Notes: generated from the letters alone by a model not told the origin. Shown: positions 11,114 to 23,475, counted from the stretch's first letter. The stretch is DNA of 64,000 bases from Pyricularia pennisetigena (GCF_004337985.1 NW_021940918.1:2832169-2896168); one strand, 5' to 3'. Translations and numbers: made by a program.

Positions 11114-11600
11114 GGTTTTGGCGTGTTGCGGTTGAATTGGTAGGACTGAATAAATTTAATGTGGAAATATGCAAGATTCAACTTGTCAGTTGGTTTTTAA
11201 GATCGGACATAGCAATGCAAGGCGAAATCTGAATCTTCGTAACCCCATTTTGACTGAATTGATTTTTATTTATTCATTAAGGGATGACATGGTAAGACTT
11301 GCTCCCTTAGTATAAGAACAAAGACTTGAATATTTTTGCATCTAGTGAGCACAATCGAGTCCGACAAAGAATTGTAGGCACAATGGGCTCGAGCTGGCCA
11401 AGATGCTTTGTCAAAGCATCTGCCATTGTTACCGAGGGTTTTCATCCGGACAGGTTAGCCATCCATACGTGTAACGAGTCCACAGATCATACCGTTGCTC
11501 GGGATACGGCGCACAAAGACCAAGTACGGAAATAAAGTAAAGGGGATTTGAAGTATATTCTCTCCGAAGAATTCAATAACCCAGCATTTCATTTCGGCAA
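11114..11600. other. Intergenic region, 3' flank of SDA1
   Basis: AT-rich spacer of about 490 bases between the minus-strand SDA1 stop and the small Cys-rich ORF. It should contain the SDA1 3' UTR and the promoter of the Cys-rich ORF. No further element is recognised. Confidence 0.5.
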
Positions 11601-13978
11601 TCAGGTGCCATTTCTCCGCCTTCCGCCACCCTTGCTCCTCTCAATGTGCGCCTGAAGAACCTTCTTGGTCTGCACCAGACTACGCTTCTGCTTGTGCTTG
11701 GCCTTGCCCAGAGTCATCAAGAAGTTCTTCTTACGCGCCTTGTCCTTGTTTGTAGTAGAGCCACCACGGGCCTCCTTTTGAGACTTGCGAATAGCCTTGG
11801 TGGATTTGTGCTCCTCCCGGTCGGGTTTGCCTTCCTTTGCCAGTGCGATACGCTCCTCCTTGGTGCTCTTGCGGAGCTTGCCCGGGAGCTCAATCTGGTC
11901 CGCCGTGAGTGCCTCATCGGCATGTCTCTCCTCCAGCTCGCGAAGGCGCCTGGCGGCGGCCTTGTTGCCCGCGCCCATCGCCTTTTCGACCTGTGCCTGT
12001 AGTCGAAGCTCCTGTAGTTTGGCAAGGTCCGCGGGCGTAAGAATAGTAGTGGTTGCAAGCTTTGCAAGCCTCTCGGCCTCTGCAGCCGCATCGATCTCAT
12101 TTTCACCATCCTCTTCCTCCGAATCATCTGCTTCTGCGTCTCGCTTGACCTTCTTGAGCTGCGGTGCTTCGTCCTCATCCTCACTGACATTGATCCAGCC
12201 GCCCGAGTCGGTGCTCACAGAGGAAGCAACCTCCCACCCATCGTCATCCTCATCATAATCGCTGTCTTCTGCATCCTCCCCATCCTCACCGTTCTCAGGA
12301 AGACCCTTCTCTGCCCTCTTGCGTTTCTTCTCCTCTTCTTTCCACTTTGCGAGCAGCTCAAGACCCTCAATGCCACCGGCCTCGGCCTCACCAAACCGCC
12401 TTTGCTGGATTTCTCCGCTGCGAAGACCCATGGTTGCGTCCTTGCCTCTGTCCTTCTTACGCAGCATGTCAGCACCTACCTCGCGGTAAAGCGAGAGGAG
12501 ACCGTTGGCAGCCATAACCACGCCCTTGTCCTTACTCCGGCGGTACTGGACCAGATCCTGGAGCAAGGTCTCGTTCATGGCCAGATGCTGCCGAACACAG
12601 ATCTCGCGGATCGAGTTGAGTCCTGCAGCTGCAACCTCTGCTGCAGACGCTTCGCTGACAAACTCATTCGCAATCTTGATAACGAGAGGTTCAAGTGCGT
12701 CGGGTGGAACAAGATTGTGCGTGCCTTGTGCTAGAGACGCAAGGAACGAGGTGACGGATGGTTGTTTCGGGGTAAGGTACTTGGTGAACCATGAGTAAAG
12801 CTGCACCATTGTAAGCTTATGCAGACCCACCAAGCGCGTCACTAGCTGAAGAACAAGGAGCTTGTTCTCGAGTGACATCTTGTTTCTCGTGCTCTGCAGG
12901 TGCTTATGGAAAAGCGACTCGGCAAACCCTTGAGGATCGTGGAGCAGATGAAGCGCAGAGAAGTTCAGGGGATGAGGCGCCTGCTTCTTCTTCTCTGCTT
13001 TCTTGACCTTGGCCACCGCGGTCTTGAGTGCCTTTTCCTTTTTCTTGGTTTTCTTGTTGATACCAATTTGATGCCTGACTCTTTTGAGGTCTGGAGTGGC
13101 ATCATCATCACTGCTTTCATCCTCAAGCTCTTCACGCTCCTTATCTCCGCCCAGGAAAAAGCGCACGCCGCCCACAATAACCTTTTCGTTATCAGAAAGA
13201 CACGCCTCCTTCATAACGTCAACCGGCTTCGCATCGGTCCATATCTGTCGTTTCCATAGCTCTCTAGTAAGCTTGACCGCCCAGATTGCCTTGGATGAGG
13301 TTCTGTCGGATGTGACGAGATTATAGAGGACGGTCTGGATGGTCCGGTTGAGGCGGTGATTAGTGGTCTTTGAGTTGGAGTTCCTCAAATCACTAAGAAT
13401 CTTTTGGAAGAGCAGAGTACGCAGGCTCTTACTCGGAGTCGAAACGAGTATGGGAAAGAGTGTAGTTAAAAGGCTTGTGGAGTCGATGATCTCCTTCCGC
13501 CTCAGTAACACCAAACTTCCGGCAATCTTGTCTCTTAGGTCGCTGTCAAGGACGGCGTGATGTTGCATCAGGATCGTCTTGAGGTCATCGGGGAACTCGC
13601 GCAGGGAGTCGGGGTAGCAATCGGCAGTATGAGCGATCAGGTCGATCAGGTCGTGGAAAGACTGGGCCTGGTCCGCAGATGCTGTCGACGGGGACGAGAA
13701 GAAGATCTCGCGCTGTGAGACATACTGCTCATACTGCCTCTCAAACTCATCTTGGTAAGACCTGTGGACATTGTCAGGATTATTCGTCCATTTGAATGGA
13801 GGTAGTCAATACTTGACATGGACATTGGCACGCACTTTGGATCTCTACGGATTTTGTACTGCAGACTCGCACTGTTTTGAGTGTTAGCAATGAGTAACGG
13901 AGAAATGTAATCAATGCCGTGGATAGCTTACAAGTCGGCGTCGATTTTCTCGAGCGCTGCAACCTTTCTTTTGACCAT
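11601..13978 (-). CDS. SDA1: SDA1, 60S ribosomal subunit biogenesis protein
   Basis: Three exons: 13932-13978, 13836-13871 and 11601-13761, giving 747 residues, close to the yeast length. The protein begins MVKRKVAALEKIDAD and continues through the short second exon (ASLQYKIRRDP) into a long helical region characteristic of SDA1/NUC130-type proteins. SDA1 is a nucleolar and nuclear factor needed for late pre-60S maturation and export. The middle has acidic Ser/Asp/Glu-rich tracts (EDSDYDEDDDG). The C-terminal 150 residues are Lys/Arg-rich and end with a basic GGGRRRNGT tail. Both introns (60 and 74 nt) have GT donors, clear acceptors and matching phase 2. Exon 2 is only 36 nt. An alternative short start inside exon 3 would lose the conserved N-terminus. 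Confidence 0.93.
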
Positions 13979-15592
13979 TTTGACGGGGGAGGCGGGATGG
14001 CGCCGATGTCCTCTACAATTAAGAAAATCACCACTTTCTTCCCTCACCAAGACCTTTTCCGCCTTTGCGATTTGGAAATTTTCTAAATTTTGCCCGAGCG
14101 ATATTCTTATCGATAGCGCTCGCAAGGGTCCCCGCCGCCGTTGACGGGGGAGCTGGCATTCGCATGGCGGTAAGCTGACGAGTGGGCCTAGCTGTTTCTC
14201 CTTCACGCTGTTCTGTTCCCCAAAAAGGGAGGTCAGTCTTGAAGCTTGGGTCGTTCGAGGCTTAGCAAGACCAGGATGGCTGCGGCTTAGCTCAGCGACC
14301 TATTATAGCAGACACAGAATCAATCAAATCTCTCAATCCGCCTGAACAATTCCCACAAGAACTTCGAGATTCGCAATCTTGTCAGATCATGGCAAAACAA
14401 GCTAAGCATGATTTGCATTAACCCGCCAGGCATGAAAACAGAAACATTCATGGAATTGCAAGTGAGGTGCGAAAAAAACAAAACAAAAACAAAAACACAC
14501 CACCGTCAGATTTCGCTAGATCTACGCGCCGTGAATGGACTACGGTACGGTACGTACCATTTGTGGGGTTACATCAAACCGCCAGAACTTTTTACACTTT
14601 GCGGCTGAACTGACATTTGCTCACCTGCCATCTGCAAGTGTTGGCGCGATCGGCCCAGTCCTCTCAAGCATGGAAGATAAATACGGTAAGCACGATGGCG
14701 GCACGACGGAATGGAAACCGCTGGGCGTATTCCAGTCCTGGCTTCCTGAAATCCAGTTCTAGCACTGATTTAACCGGTGGTGCTACATTGGGTGGGAATT
14801 AAGGCGTTTTTTCTTTTCTTTTCTTTTTTTTTTTCTATTGCATTTTTCATTTTGTCGGATTTGATAGCTCTGCTTCATTTGGTCTGCATACGATACCAGC
14901 AAGCGCTGATTCCGCGGCTATCTTTCAACCTTTGTTTGTTCGAATTTCATCCCTTGTTCTCCCCCAATATTTAGCCAATGACAGATTTGAGGTAAACATG
15001 GATAGTGCTGTCAATTTAGCTGGGCGTTTAGGAGCCGCAACTAGCATACCGTTCCTCTCGTCTAGGAACAGAAACGCGGGCTGCTTTGCTTCATTCTCAA
15101 TTGTCATCATGGCTTGGCATTCGGGTTGTCCAACCCACCATAATTCAACACAATGCGCAGTAGCTGTTGCCTGCTGCGCCCCATCCCAGATGACCCGCAA
15201 CCCCTCAATTGCTACCACGCCAGGTCCGCCATGCGTGCAGCCTTACCATGCAACTTACCTAGATAAGTTAATAAGTCACTCCGCGCCTCCACTGAAATGC
15301 ACTGCTTCGGGCGGGTGAGCACATCGCCAACACAACACCGAAAACAGCTCTAGCTCTGGCCGTTTCTCCGGGCTTGACTGAGACCAGTACTTAACAAGGA
15401 CTCCCTCCGAACTCCATAGCCTAGATCCAGTTGGATTGGATTTAGATCCACCTCGTTGAATTGAGTTTGTCTAGGACACATCCCATCATCGGCCTCGCCC
15501 ATATCAAGACGTTCAATCAAATAATTTATACACCACCAGGCATATTTATCGGCCTGGTACAAGGGAGGCACGCCTCCCATTCCGGGATAAGA
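13979..15592. other. Divergent intergenic region between SDA1 and the Clr5-like/ankyrin gene
   Basis: No supported gene in 1.6 kb. The SDA1-proximal side has GGAAATTTTC at 14074-14083 and AAATTTT at 14086-14092, similar to the RRPE element of yeast ribosome-biogenesis promoters. At 14543-14556 a TACGGTACGGTACGTACC-like palindromic motif occurs. Pyrimidine-rich DNA follows near 14810-14835. Confidence 0.5.
14074..14092. promoter_or_regulatory. RRPE-like A/T motifs upstream of SDA1
   Basis: Two adjacent AAATTTT cores (within GGAAATTTTC and TAAATTTTG) lie about 100 bases upstream of the SDA1 start. In yeast this motif marks ribosome-biogenesis promoters; function here is inference. Confidence 0.25.
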
Positions 15593-18037
15593 ATGTCAAA
15601 CACAGAAGCGCCTCTACCAGCTGCGAAGATTGGCCGCCCAGCACAATGGAACGAATCCAAGTCTCGCAAGCTGGCGAGATTATACATGTACACGACCTTG
15701 CCTATAGAGAAGATCATCAAAGCACTCGACGATGGCTTCTTCAAGCCAGGGTAAGCATAAATAACAGTGGTGCATGCATTCAAACCCACTGACAAGCATC
15801 AAATCAGGCGCAACTCGGCCCAAAAGACGTTACACAAGATGTTAGGCCATGATCCTCGGCACTTGCGCCCAGAAGGTCGTGAAGAGATGAATGAGCGGAT
15901 AAATGGGCTATCACGCTTCACCAGCCGCAAGAGAAACAGACCAGACACGTCACGGACAACTGCAGAAATCATTAGTCCAGTTGATCGAGGCAATTACCAA
16001 GCTTACTGCGACAAGGAGACCATGGTCAAGAATTTCGACTTACACACTCTCAAAACCCAACCGGCTGAACTCCACGACTTCAAGGTCGAGTCACCATCTG
16101 ATTATTCACCAGCTGCACTAACAGCGCCGTCTCCTGGTGTACACTCCCTCAACGCCTACTCGCCTGCTGCATACTCCCCATACCTGTCTCATAACCCATG
16201 GCACCGCTCCCAGATGTCGCCGCTACACATTGACACATCCTATGGAGCGCCTACCCCGAACACGCCATCTGGAGTCGAGTCTCATGCAAGCTACAAGGAC
16301 GATCTATTCGTACCGAAGCCTCTTGCGCAAAGCAACACTGTGCTCTCGTCTTCGACAACCGCCACCACAGCCAGCATTCGCGACCTCAAGGAACGATTGT
16401 CCACGGCGTCCACGACATTTGCGAAGCAGGTGTCATCTCTTATACGCCAGTGGACGATAGGCAGCGAAACAAACTTGCCCCTTCAGCCCCGTCCAGGGGC
16501 AGGTAAAGTGACTGATCCGAATCAGATCGAGGAGGACTTGTGGAAAAGGCCTCTCCCTGGAGAGTTCTTTAAGGCCGTTGACATGTGTGATCAAGATCCG
16601 GACAACTGGCAGGAGATTGCGGATATGATATATACTGTTTCGGACTTCTGGCTTCTGCCCAACAGCAAACTATCCGATGTGGCCCGGCAGTATTTGGAGC
16701 ATCCAACACCGGCTGCTTTGAATGAGCGGGACTATTTCGGCAACACCCTTTTACACCTCTTTGGAACCTATGTGGTGGATGCATCAGATTGCGACTACGT
16801 TTTCCGAGAGATGATTTTGCCAGCAACGACAGAACAACTTTGTGCGACAAACACCGGCAGTCAGACATTCCTCCACGTCCTTGCTAAGCCATGGTTTTCA
16901 GGGCTGGAGGAATCCACCGCGGCCCTTCTGCAGCTGCTTTCATATGTCCAGGTTACATGCCCCAAAATCTTGACGCAATGTGACGTTTATGGCCAGACCT
17001 TCTTTCATCATATGCAGTCAATGATGCAATCAAACCCAAACGGCCAGGCGACAATGTCGACAATTTTGCAAATGTTTGACAAATCACTCATGCCTCAACG
17101 CGATGCCTTTGGCATCAAGCCAATTGTCGACTCGAACTTTGCAGCCCCCAGGAGACAACATATCCCGCCGTTATCTCCACTGGCAGAGGAGATGGGGTCA
17201 CCAACGTCGAGCATCGGGGCGGCATGGCCAGGGCAGGAGTCTCCGTCAGAGCGTCTTGCCAAGCACACTGCTTTGATGAAAATTGTTACAGGGGCCGACA
17301 ACAATCCGTCACTCGAGGACGAGGAGGGACGGAACTGCCTCCACTGTCTGGCCGAGGTTATCCTCGATAGCGACAAGCTGCAAGAGAAGTGTGCTTCGCC
17401 AGCTAATAGTCGACGGCCTCCCAAGAGGGCATACGATCAGAAAGGCACAGAAAAGTCGCCAAAGCAGGGACCTGGCGACAAGACAGTTGACAATATTGTC
17501 AGTCAGATCACATATGATGGCCCTCTAGCCAGCCGTCTGAAGTATCTCAAGGGTCTACTCAGCTGCCCTGGAATAGACCCGAATCATTACAACAAAGACG
17601 GCAATACCGTTCTCATGGCGTTCATTCAACACATTACAGACGTGGACGAGGACAAGCACCGAAACTTGGCAGCGATTTACAACACGCTGATTGACGTGGA
17701 CGGCAAAGGCCGAGGTCCGATCCTCGAGGCCCGAAACCGCAACGGAGAGACACCACTTCTCATGGCTGCTAGGCTGGGGCGAAAGACAGCGCTGAAGACA
17801 CTACTGGAGCGAGGTGCCAACGTGCATGCCCGCGACGTGAACAAAAGGGGAATTTTGGACATTATTGACGAGCAGTTGGGGTCTGTGGAAGCAAGACAAG
17901 ACACCGCTTTCTACGGCAGGCTCGAGGCTTGCAGAGTCTTGCTCACGGGAAGATACAAGGAAGACTGGGCCGGTGGAGATGAAGTGTGCCAGAAGCCCGG
18001 CGTTCTTGATGAGTGGCAGGTGCGCAGTGTCAGGTGA
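15593..18037 (+). CDS. Clr5-like N-terminal domain protein with C-terminal ankyrin repeats
   Basis: Two exons, 15593-15750 and 15808-18037, encode 795 residues; the 57-nt intron has GTAAGC, ends ATCAG, and the phase matches. The N-terminus (GRPAQWNESKSRKLARLYMY, about residues 14-33, then a basic helix through residue 70) resembles the fungal Clr5 helical domain, with a Trp, an LxRLY motif and regularly spaced basic residues. Residues 85-230 are Ser/Thr/Pro-rich and probably disordered. From about 640 ankyrin-like units appear: NKDGNTVLMAF, then RNGETPLLMAARLGRK and LLERGANVHARDVN. Clr5-ankyrin combinations are common in filamentous fungi and poorly characterised; a nuclear regulatory role is a guess. 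Earlier in-frame codons lack a better ATG. Confidence 0.75.
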
Positions 18038-18802
18038 GGAAGACATGAAATGGTGGTTGTTATTTGGGGCGAATATTAGGGAGATTTACGACATTCATGT
18101 GTATTTGGGCGTGTTGGGGGAATTATTCATCTGTTTTGGCATGTAATTTAGAGATACCCGATGTTGTGACTTCATTTTTTTTTTTCTCTTTTTTCTTCTT
18201 TAATTTGGGACGGTGGAGAAGGAGACGGCGCATTATGGTTGCAAATGGTTTATGAGAATATCATGACTACTCTTTTTTTTTTCTTTTTTTTTCTTTTTCC
18301 ACTATCTCAAATGATGTTCTGGCGTAGAGAAGACGGGTTTTTGAATGCCTACATACAAACTAGATTAGCGAATAGTGACTGGCGATACAGAACAAAGACA
18401 CCTGCGCACTACAGACCAATGTACCTACACAGGAGCCCGTTGCCTGCAAGGTACTCTGGTTCACCCCCGCATCCCCCACGTCCGTTCAACGGCTACCGAT
18501 CGGTTATGCTTCGCCCGACCGACCTGAGCCAGCTAAACGTCCGAATTTGAACAACCGCGAACCATTTTTCGATATATTTATCAGTCTGTTCATTGGATGT
18601 TCTGTCTTGATTCAAAATTGGACTGCTTGTTATTCGGTTGTTATAATAAATAGCATTGCGTCGGCCAACCCGCATCAAGTCTGGGAACATTCTGATGCTC
18701 ATGGTTCCCAGGATAGCCAGACCAAGCAAACTTGTATTTCAACAGGCTTCGCAAATCGCAGTTCATCTTGGGTCTTCCTCTTTCACATCCGCATACCAGA
18801 AA
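18038..18802. other. Intergenic region with T-rich tracts
   Basis: Spacer of 765 bases between two plus-strand genes. Pyrimidine-rich tracts at 18175-18205 and 18270-18300 probably lie in or beyond the 3' UTR of the ankyrin gene. No gene is seen. Confidence 0.5.
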
Positions 18803-19807
18803 ATGGCAGCCACAACATCATCGGCACGAGACCCTGTCGTTGAAGCTCTTCAAGAGTTTACAACGTCAGTACTGTACTCTAAATTGGGATTTCCCCCCCT
18901 TGTACCGTTTACGCACTGACAAGGCCCCAGATGTGATGTATCGGATGCGCTCTGCAAGCTCAAGTTCCGCAACGGAGGCTTCCTCTCGGGCATAACCATG
19001 TGGTCCCCGGAACGTCAATCTGGAACGACCAAGATTGTCGGACCGGCGTACACGGTCAAATACGTGTCTAACAATGACCCGACCCCGAAGCTTTCGTCTC
19101 ACTATGTATGGGCTTCCTTGGACGGTTCGGTGGTTGAGCACATGGTTCTTGATGCACCGCGCCCCCACCTGTTAACCCCTGAGGGGGAAAACTGTCGGGG
19201 CGCAAGAAGAAAATCGGGTGGCATCGCCGGCTGACTCTGATCCCTTGTACCATGTAGATCGACTCTGTTCCCCCAGGCGCCGTGATCTTTGTTTCATGCC
19301 CTCCGAGAGTGCCGAATGCCGTCTACGGCGGACTGATGTCAACTCGGGCCCAGGCCAGTGGTGCTGTCGGCTCGGTCATAGATGGCCGCTTCAGGGATGT
19401 ACAGGAACACAGGGATCTGAACTATCCGGTTTGTTTTTGTTTATCCGAATCTCCTATTTCGCCCATCCACTCCACGCACACTACCAGGTCTAACCAAATC
19501 ACCTTCAACTCCGTGCACGTGCAATTAGATCTTTGCGCGCGACACAGGGACCGCGCCGCCCGCCGAGCTGGTCAAGGTTGTTGGCGTCAACGTCCCCGTC
19601 AAGCTGGCTGCGGAAGATCAGGACATGACGATCAATGCGGGCGATTATCTGATCGCGGACCTCAATGGCGTGGTGGTGTTGCCTAAGGCTCTAGCTGAGC
19701 AGGCCTTGCCTCTGATGAAGAAGCAGGTCGAGGCGGACTCCAAGATGGCCGAGGAAATCAAGAAGGGGATGACATTTGCGGAGGCGAGCAAGAAGTTTAG
19801 AGGTTAG
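18803..19807 (+). CDS. RraA-like / 4-hydroxy-4-methyl-2-oxoglutarate aldolase family protein
   Basis: Four exons, 18803-18864, 18931-19105, 19258-19428 and 19529-19807, give 228 residues, the usual length of this family. Splicing restores the conserved N-terminal helix FTTCDVSDALCKL, which no single reading frame contains. The active-site segment GGLMSTRAQASGAVGSVIDG is followed by RFRD; the Arg and Asp of DGxxRD bind the carboxylate substrate and the divalent metal in known HMG aldolases. The C-terminal part (GDYLIADLNGVVVLPKAL) matches the family too. The fold is shared by class II HMG/oxaloacetate lyases and by RraA, the bacterial RNase E inhibitor. In fungi a metabolic lyase role is more likely. 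The third intron is about 100 nt; all junctions keep phase. Confidence 0.88.
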
Positions 19808-20307
19808 ATTCGGGATACATCCTCGTCCTACAAAGGCCGACTTCACCGGAGCAATCTAAGGGGTCAAAACAAATACCAAGAGGTTCTTAGTTGGGGGAGA
19901 AAAAGAGGATTTCCTTGCCTTGCTGTGGACAATGATAGAACCCCTTTTCTGTCTGATTTATGATCAAGCTCAAGACTGATTGATTAATCTGACTTGTTGT
20001 CAAGTGAGTAAAAAACCGCAGTCAGGCAAGTGGTTGATTTCGACCAGTATGATTACTCAAGCGATGTCTATGACTACTAAAACCAGTGTTGTACTGTTTG
20101 AAGAAGTTTTGATCCGAATGCCTTTGGAGACTGGTCCGCGTGCTGTTGGCAGCCTGCAACTGGTCACTTGCAGCAGCTTATCCACCTTCCTACACTCCTA
20201 TTTATGACAGATGGGGGCCCTCATGTATCATGTCTTCTGCCGAGCGAGTTTTTGACGATAAGCAAAGTAATTCAACGTCACAACCTTTCGAGGAGAAAAT
20301 TTGGACA
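19808..20307. other. Intergenic spacer
   Basis: 500 bases between two plus-strand genes: 3' flank of the aldolase-like gene and promoter of the RBR ligase gene. The frame of the ligase is open upstream to 20140, with in-frame ATG at 20230, so the 5' UTR may be partly coding. No other element is recognised. Confidence 0.45.
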
Positions 20308-22781
20308 ATGTCCGGCAACGGAGATGGTGGTTTCAAGCCCACCTGGAGCTTTGCAGGCCTTGGAGCCGGCACCGCAGCGTCCACAACTAGCCGGGGGTCG
20401 AGGCGTACATCCACAGGTACCAGAGGAGGAAGAAGCAGCCCGACACCATCGGCGGCACCTTCACAGAGAAGCGTGGCTTCCAAATCAACCCGCCGCACAT
20501 CGCAGCGATCCACGACTGCGGCTTCGTCTTCCGCCTCGACTTCTACTCACAAACCGAGAAACCAGCCCGGGGAAGATGCCGATGAGAAAACCATCACGGG
20601 TCGGCGACGCCTCACTGCCAAAGGGGGCAAAAGTGGCACACGAGAGTGCGCCGTCTGCACAGAAGAAGTCCCAGACTCGGGCTTTCCCACCAGGGCCATC
20701 ACCAGCGCCTGCAGCCACGGGATAAACACCTGCAAGACCTGCCTGGAGACGTCGATCCGCTCCGACATGAACAACAAATACTGGAATCGCATATCCTGCC
20801 CCGAATGCGGCGCCTCTCTGATCCAGGAAGACGTGGAGCGGCACGCAGACCCGGCAGCCGTCGAAAAGTACCGAAAGCTCAAGGAGAACGCCGACCGGCA
20901 GGCGTTGCCCAACTTTCGCTGGTGCGCCGCGGGCTGCGGCGCCGGACGGGAGCACACCGGCGGGCCCAACCAGCCCATGATGATCTGCCAGCAATGCAAC
21001 GCCAGGTCTTGCTTCAACCACGAAAGCCGCTGGCATGAAGGGTTCACGTGCAGGCAGTGGGACAAGGTCACCGAGCCGGACGACGAGTCCGTGGCGTCGA
21101 CAAGAAGGGCTCCCACTGTGGCACGATCTGAGGCATCTTCCACAAGGGGCTTACCGGGTGCTGCGTCTGACGCTTCTTCGAGGCGGGTGGCACCCATGGC
21201 GGCGTCCGCGTCTTCCTCCTCTCAAAGGACGCCTCCTATAACAACCCCGGCTGTATCATCGCGAGCATCCGTACGCTTAACCAGTACAAGGACCACAAGC
21301 GCATCAACACGAAGCACCGTGTCTGGAACATCAAGTCTGCCGAGAGCAACATCGCCGACACCAAGCCAAAGTGACTCGAGAACCGTCCGTTCTGCACCAA
21401 CCTCAGCTGTCTCGTCTGCCAGCCACATCTCTCGCCGCACACAAGGCAGCAGCAGGACTTCAAGGCTAGGAAATTCATCAGACCGCCAGCTCACCGAAAG
21501 GAGGCTGATCTCAATCCGAGAAGAGGAGGAAGCAACAAACATAAAGTTCAGTATGGAGTTGGCCAAAAGGCTACAGCTAGAAGAAGACAAAGCCACCGCA
21601 AAAGTCTACGAGGACGAAAGCCTAGAGATGGCGCGGCAGCTTGCCGCCGAGTTTGCGGCCGAGGAGGATGCCAGCCGGGAGCAGCTCAGCCTGGGCCTCG
21701 CACGCCGGATGCAGGAGGAGTGGGCCGCCTTGGACGAGGAGGAGAGAGAAAAGAGCAGCGCAAGCATGGCGCGCCGCCTGCAGGAGGCAGAAGAGGCGTC
21801 CCTAGTGAACACGGACTTTATGATAGCCCAACGGCTGCAGCAGGAGGAGCAGGCAAAAACCCGCCGCGGAGACGAGGCCGGCAGCCAGCACTGGTATCCT
21901 GAGCTCCGCGGCGGTGGCATCTCTCTGAGCCGGCCGCGGTCGCCAAGGCACAGAAGGGACAGCCGAGGACGCGGCCGCGACCAGGAGTCCCGGCATCGCT
22001 CCGGCAGAGATCACGAGACACGACACCGCCATGGACAGCCGGGCTCGGTTGACCACGATCGTCCGCACACGCGGCGGGAGGGGCGAGAGCGCCAAGACGC
22101 CCACGAATCTCGGCGGCTTTACGAACAACACAAACAGGAATGGGAGAGGCGCGCTCGCAGAGAAGAGCAACTCGGGGCACAGAGACGCCAAGACGAAGAA
22201 AAAGAGAAACGTGAACAAGCGTCCCGGAGGGAGGAGGCACTGAGGGAGCAAAAGAGAGAAGAGCTGGCGGCTGCCGCGGCCGAGCGAGAGCGGGTGCAGC
22301 AGACAGCAGCTGCTGAGATGAAGAGCAGGAGAGAGGCTGCACGGGCCGAGAGGGCGCGCATGGCGGCCGAGCGAGGCATCTACCAGCCCACTTCTGGTGC
22401 TGATCAAGCCTATATGCAGACCGACGCTATCCAAGAGGCCAAGAAGAGACGCAAGCAAGAGCGGGCCAGCCAGGCGGCTATCAAATCGCTGTCGAAGCCT
22501 TGCCCTGAGTGCAAGTTTGATACTTTTAAAGCTGAAGGATGGTGAGTTTCCCGCTTGAGGGTTCGCAGCCGCGAATGGCAAAGGCATACTTCCTATCACC
22601 CGAGATTCTCTCCCATTTAACCCTCATTCTAAGCAAGAGCGCTCTCAGGAGACTGCTAACACGTACATTCCAAAATAGCGATCACATTACCTGCAGCGCT
22701 TGTCAGAATCAGTGGTGCTGGGTCTGCCGATCCGCCTGGACAGATATGGGCTGTTCAAATCTGGGCTGTGCTGGAGGATAA
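20308..22781 (+). CDS. RBR-type (RING-IBR-RING) E3 ubiquitin ligase with MIU-like repeats
   Basis: Two exons, 20308-22541 and 22679-22781, encode 778 residues. RING1 spans about 114-167 (CAVC, ACSHGINTCKTC, CPEC). The IBR spans about 206-248 (WCAAGCG, CQQCNARSCF, FTCRQW). RING2 begins at 732 with CPEC and continues GCDHITCSACQNQWCWVC. RBR ligases pass ubiquitin through a Cys in RING2; here it is C745, whose codon TG|C is split by the intron. IBR and RING2 are separated by about 480 residues, far more than usual: a Ser/Thr-rich stretch (260-400), five repeats of the form S/D-x-x-x-A-x-x-L-Q-x-E-E at about 415-515 resembling ubiquitin-binding MIU motifs, and a charged Arg/Glu coiled coil (550-700). 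The ATG at 20308 is chosen for its context; 20230 is an alternative. Confidence 0.9.
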
Positions 22782-23475
22782 AGAGATATGAAAGATTAAT
22801 GCGGGACTGTATCGTCATGATCGGGGCCTAGGTGGGCGGATATGAAAGCGTTGTTGTTTTGTTCGGCGAACTGGTAGCTAAATAGCTAGTTTCCTAGGTT
22901 TGCGTAGAGATATCTCGGCCCTTGACAAATTGCGGTCTATCAATCCTTTATTTTCAGCCTCTATTTCCCACGACATTTTGGACTGGTACCTGGGATCTAC
23001 TATTACTGTACAGAATTCTCCATTCTAACACAATCGAGGCCACCCCATATAACACCAGTATCAGAGAAAAGTACGCTCTTGAGTGAGCGTTCAACACAGA
23101 TTTTATACCTTTCTTTATAGCAGGCCTTCCGAGAGGCTTACTCCCTTCCAAATGGATCAGTATGCGGACAAACAAGAGACTCAAAGAAATCTCTTCTCCG
23201 GCTTCAGCAAAAGTGGTAGGGAGAAGCGGTGCCTGGCTGAAGTTGCTGGAAATTTACACGAGACTGCGTCTCCAGAGTTCAAGGAGGCCGATTTGAGGAC
23301 ATTTAATCAGCCAAAGAATGACCACAAGGAGTGGACTCCCGGGCTTTTGCTAGTCCGGTTTTCTTGAGCAAAACCAGGTTGCGTGATGTATCAGGTGGGC
23401 AAAACGTCTGCCCACCCCATCTCGACGTGCTTGACCAGGCTTGCACGCGGATGAATCCACGAGGATGCAGCAGGC
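22782..23475. other. Convergent intergenic region
   Basis: About 700 bases between the 3' ends of the RBR ligase gene (plus) and the GTPase gene (minus). It holds only the weak 71-codon ORF listed at 23152. Confidence 0.45.
23152..23367 (+). CDS. Questionable 71-residue ORF
   Basis: ATG-started ORF (MDQYADKQETQRNLF...) of polar, protein-like composition with no domain. It sits between two convergent gene ends, so it may be UTR. A CTTTATAG acceptor-like site lies 32 bases upstream. Evidence for translation is weak. Confidence 0.2.
   Translation: MDQYADKQETQRNLFSGFSKSGREKRCLAEVAGNLHETASPEFKEADLRTFNQPKNDHKEWTPGLLLVRFS

Noticed and set aside
21802..22599. 265-codon minus-strand ORF
   Set aside because: Antisense to the coiled-coil part of the RBR ligase; Leu/Ser-rich shadow without a domain.
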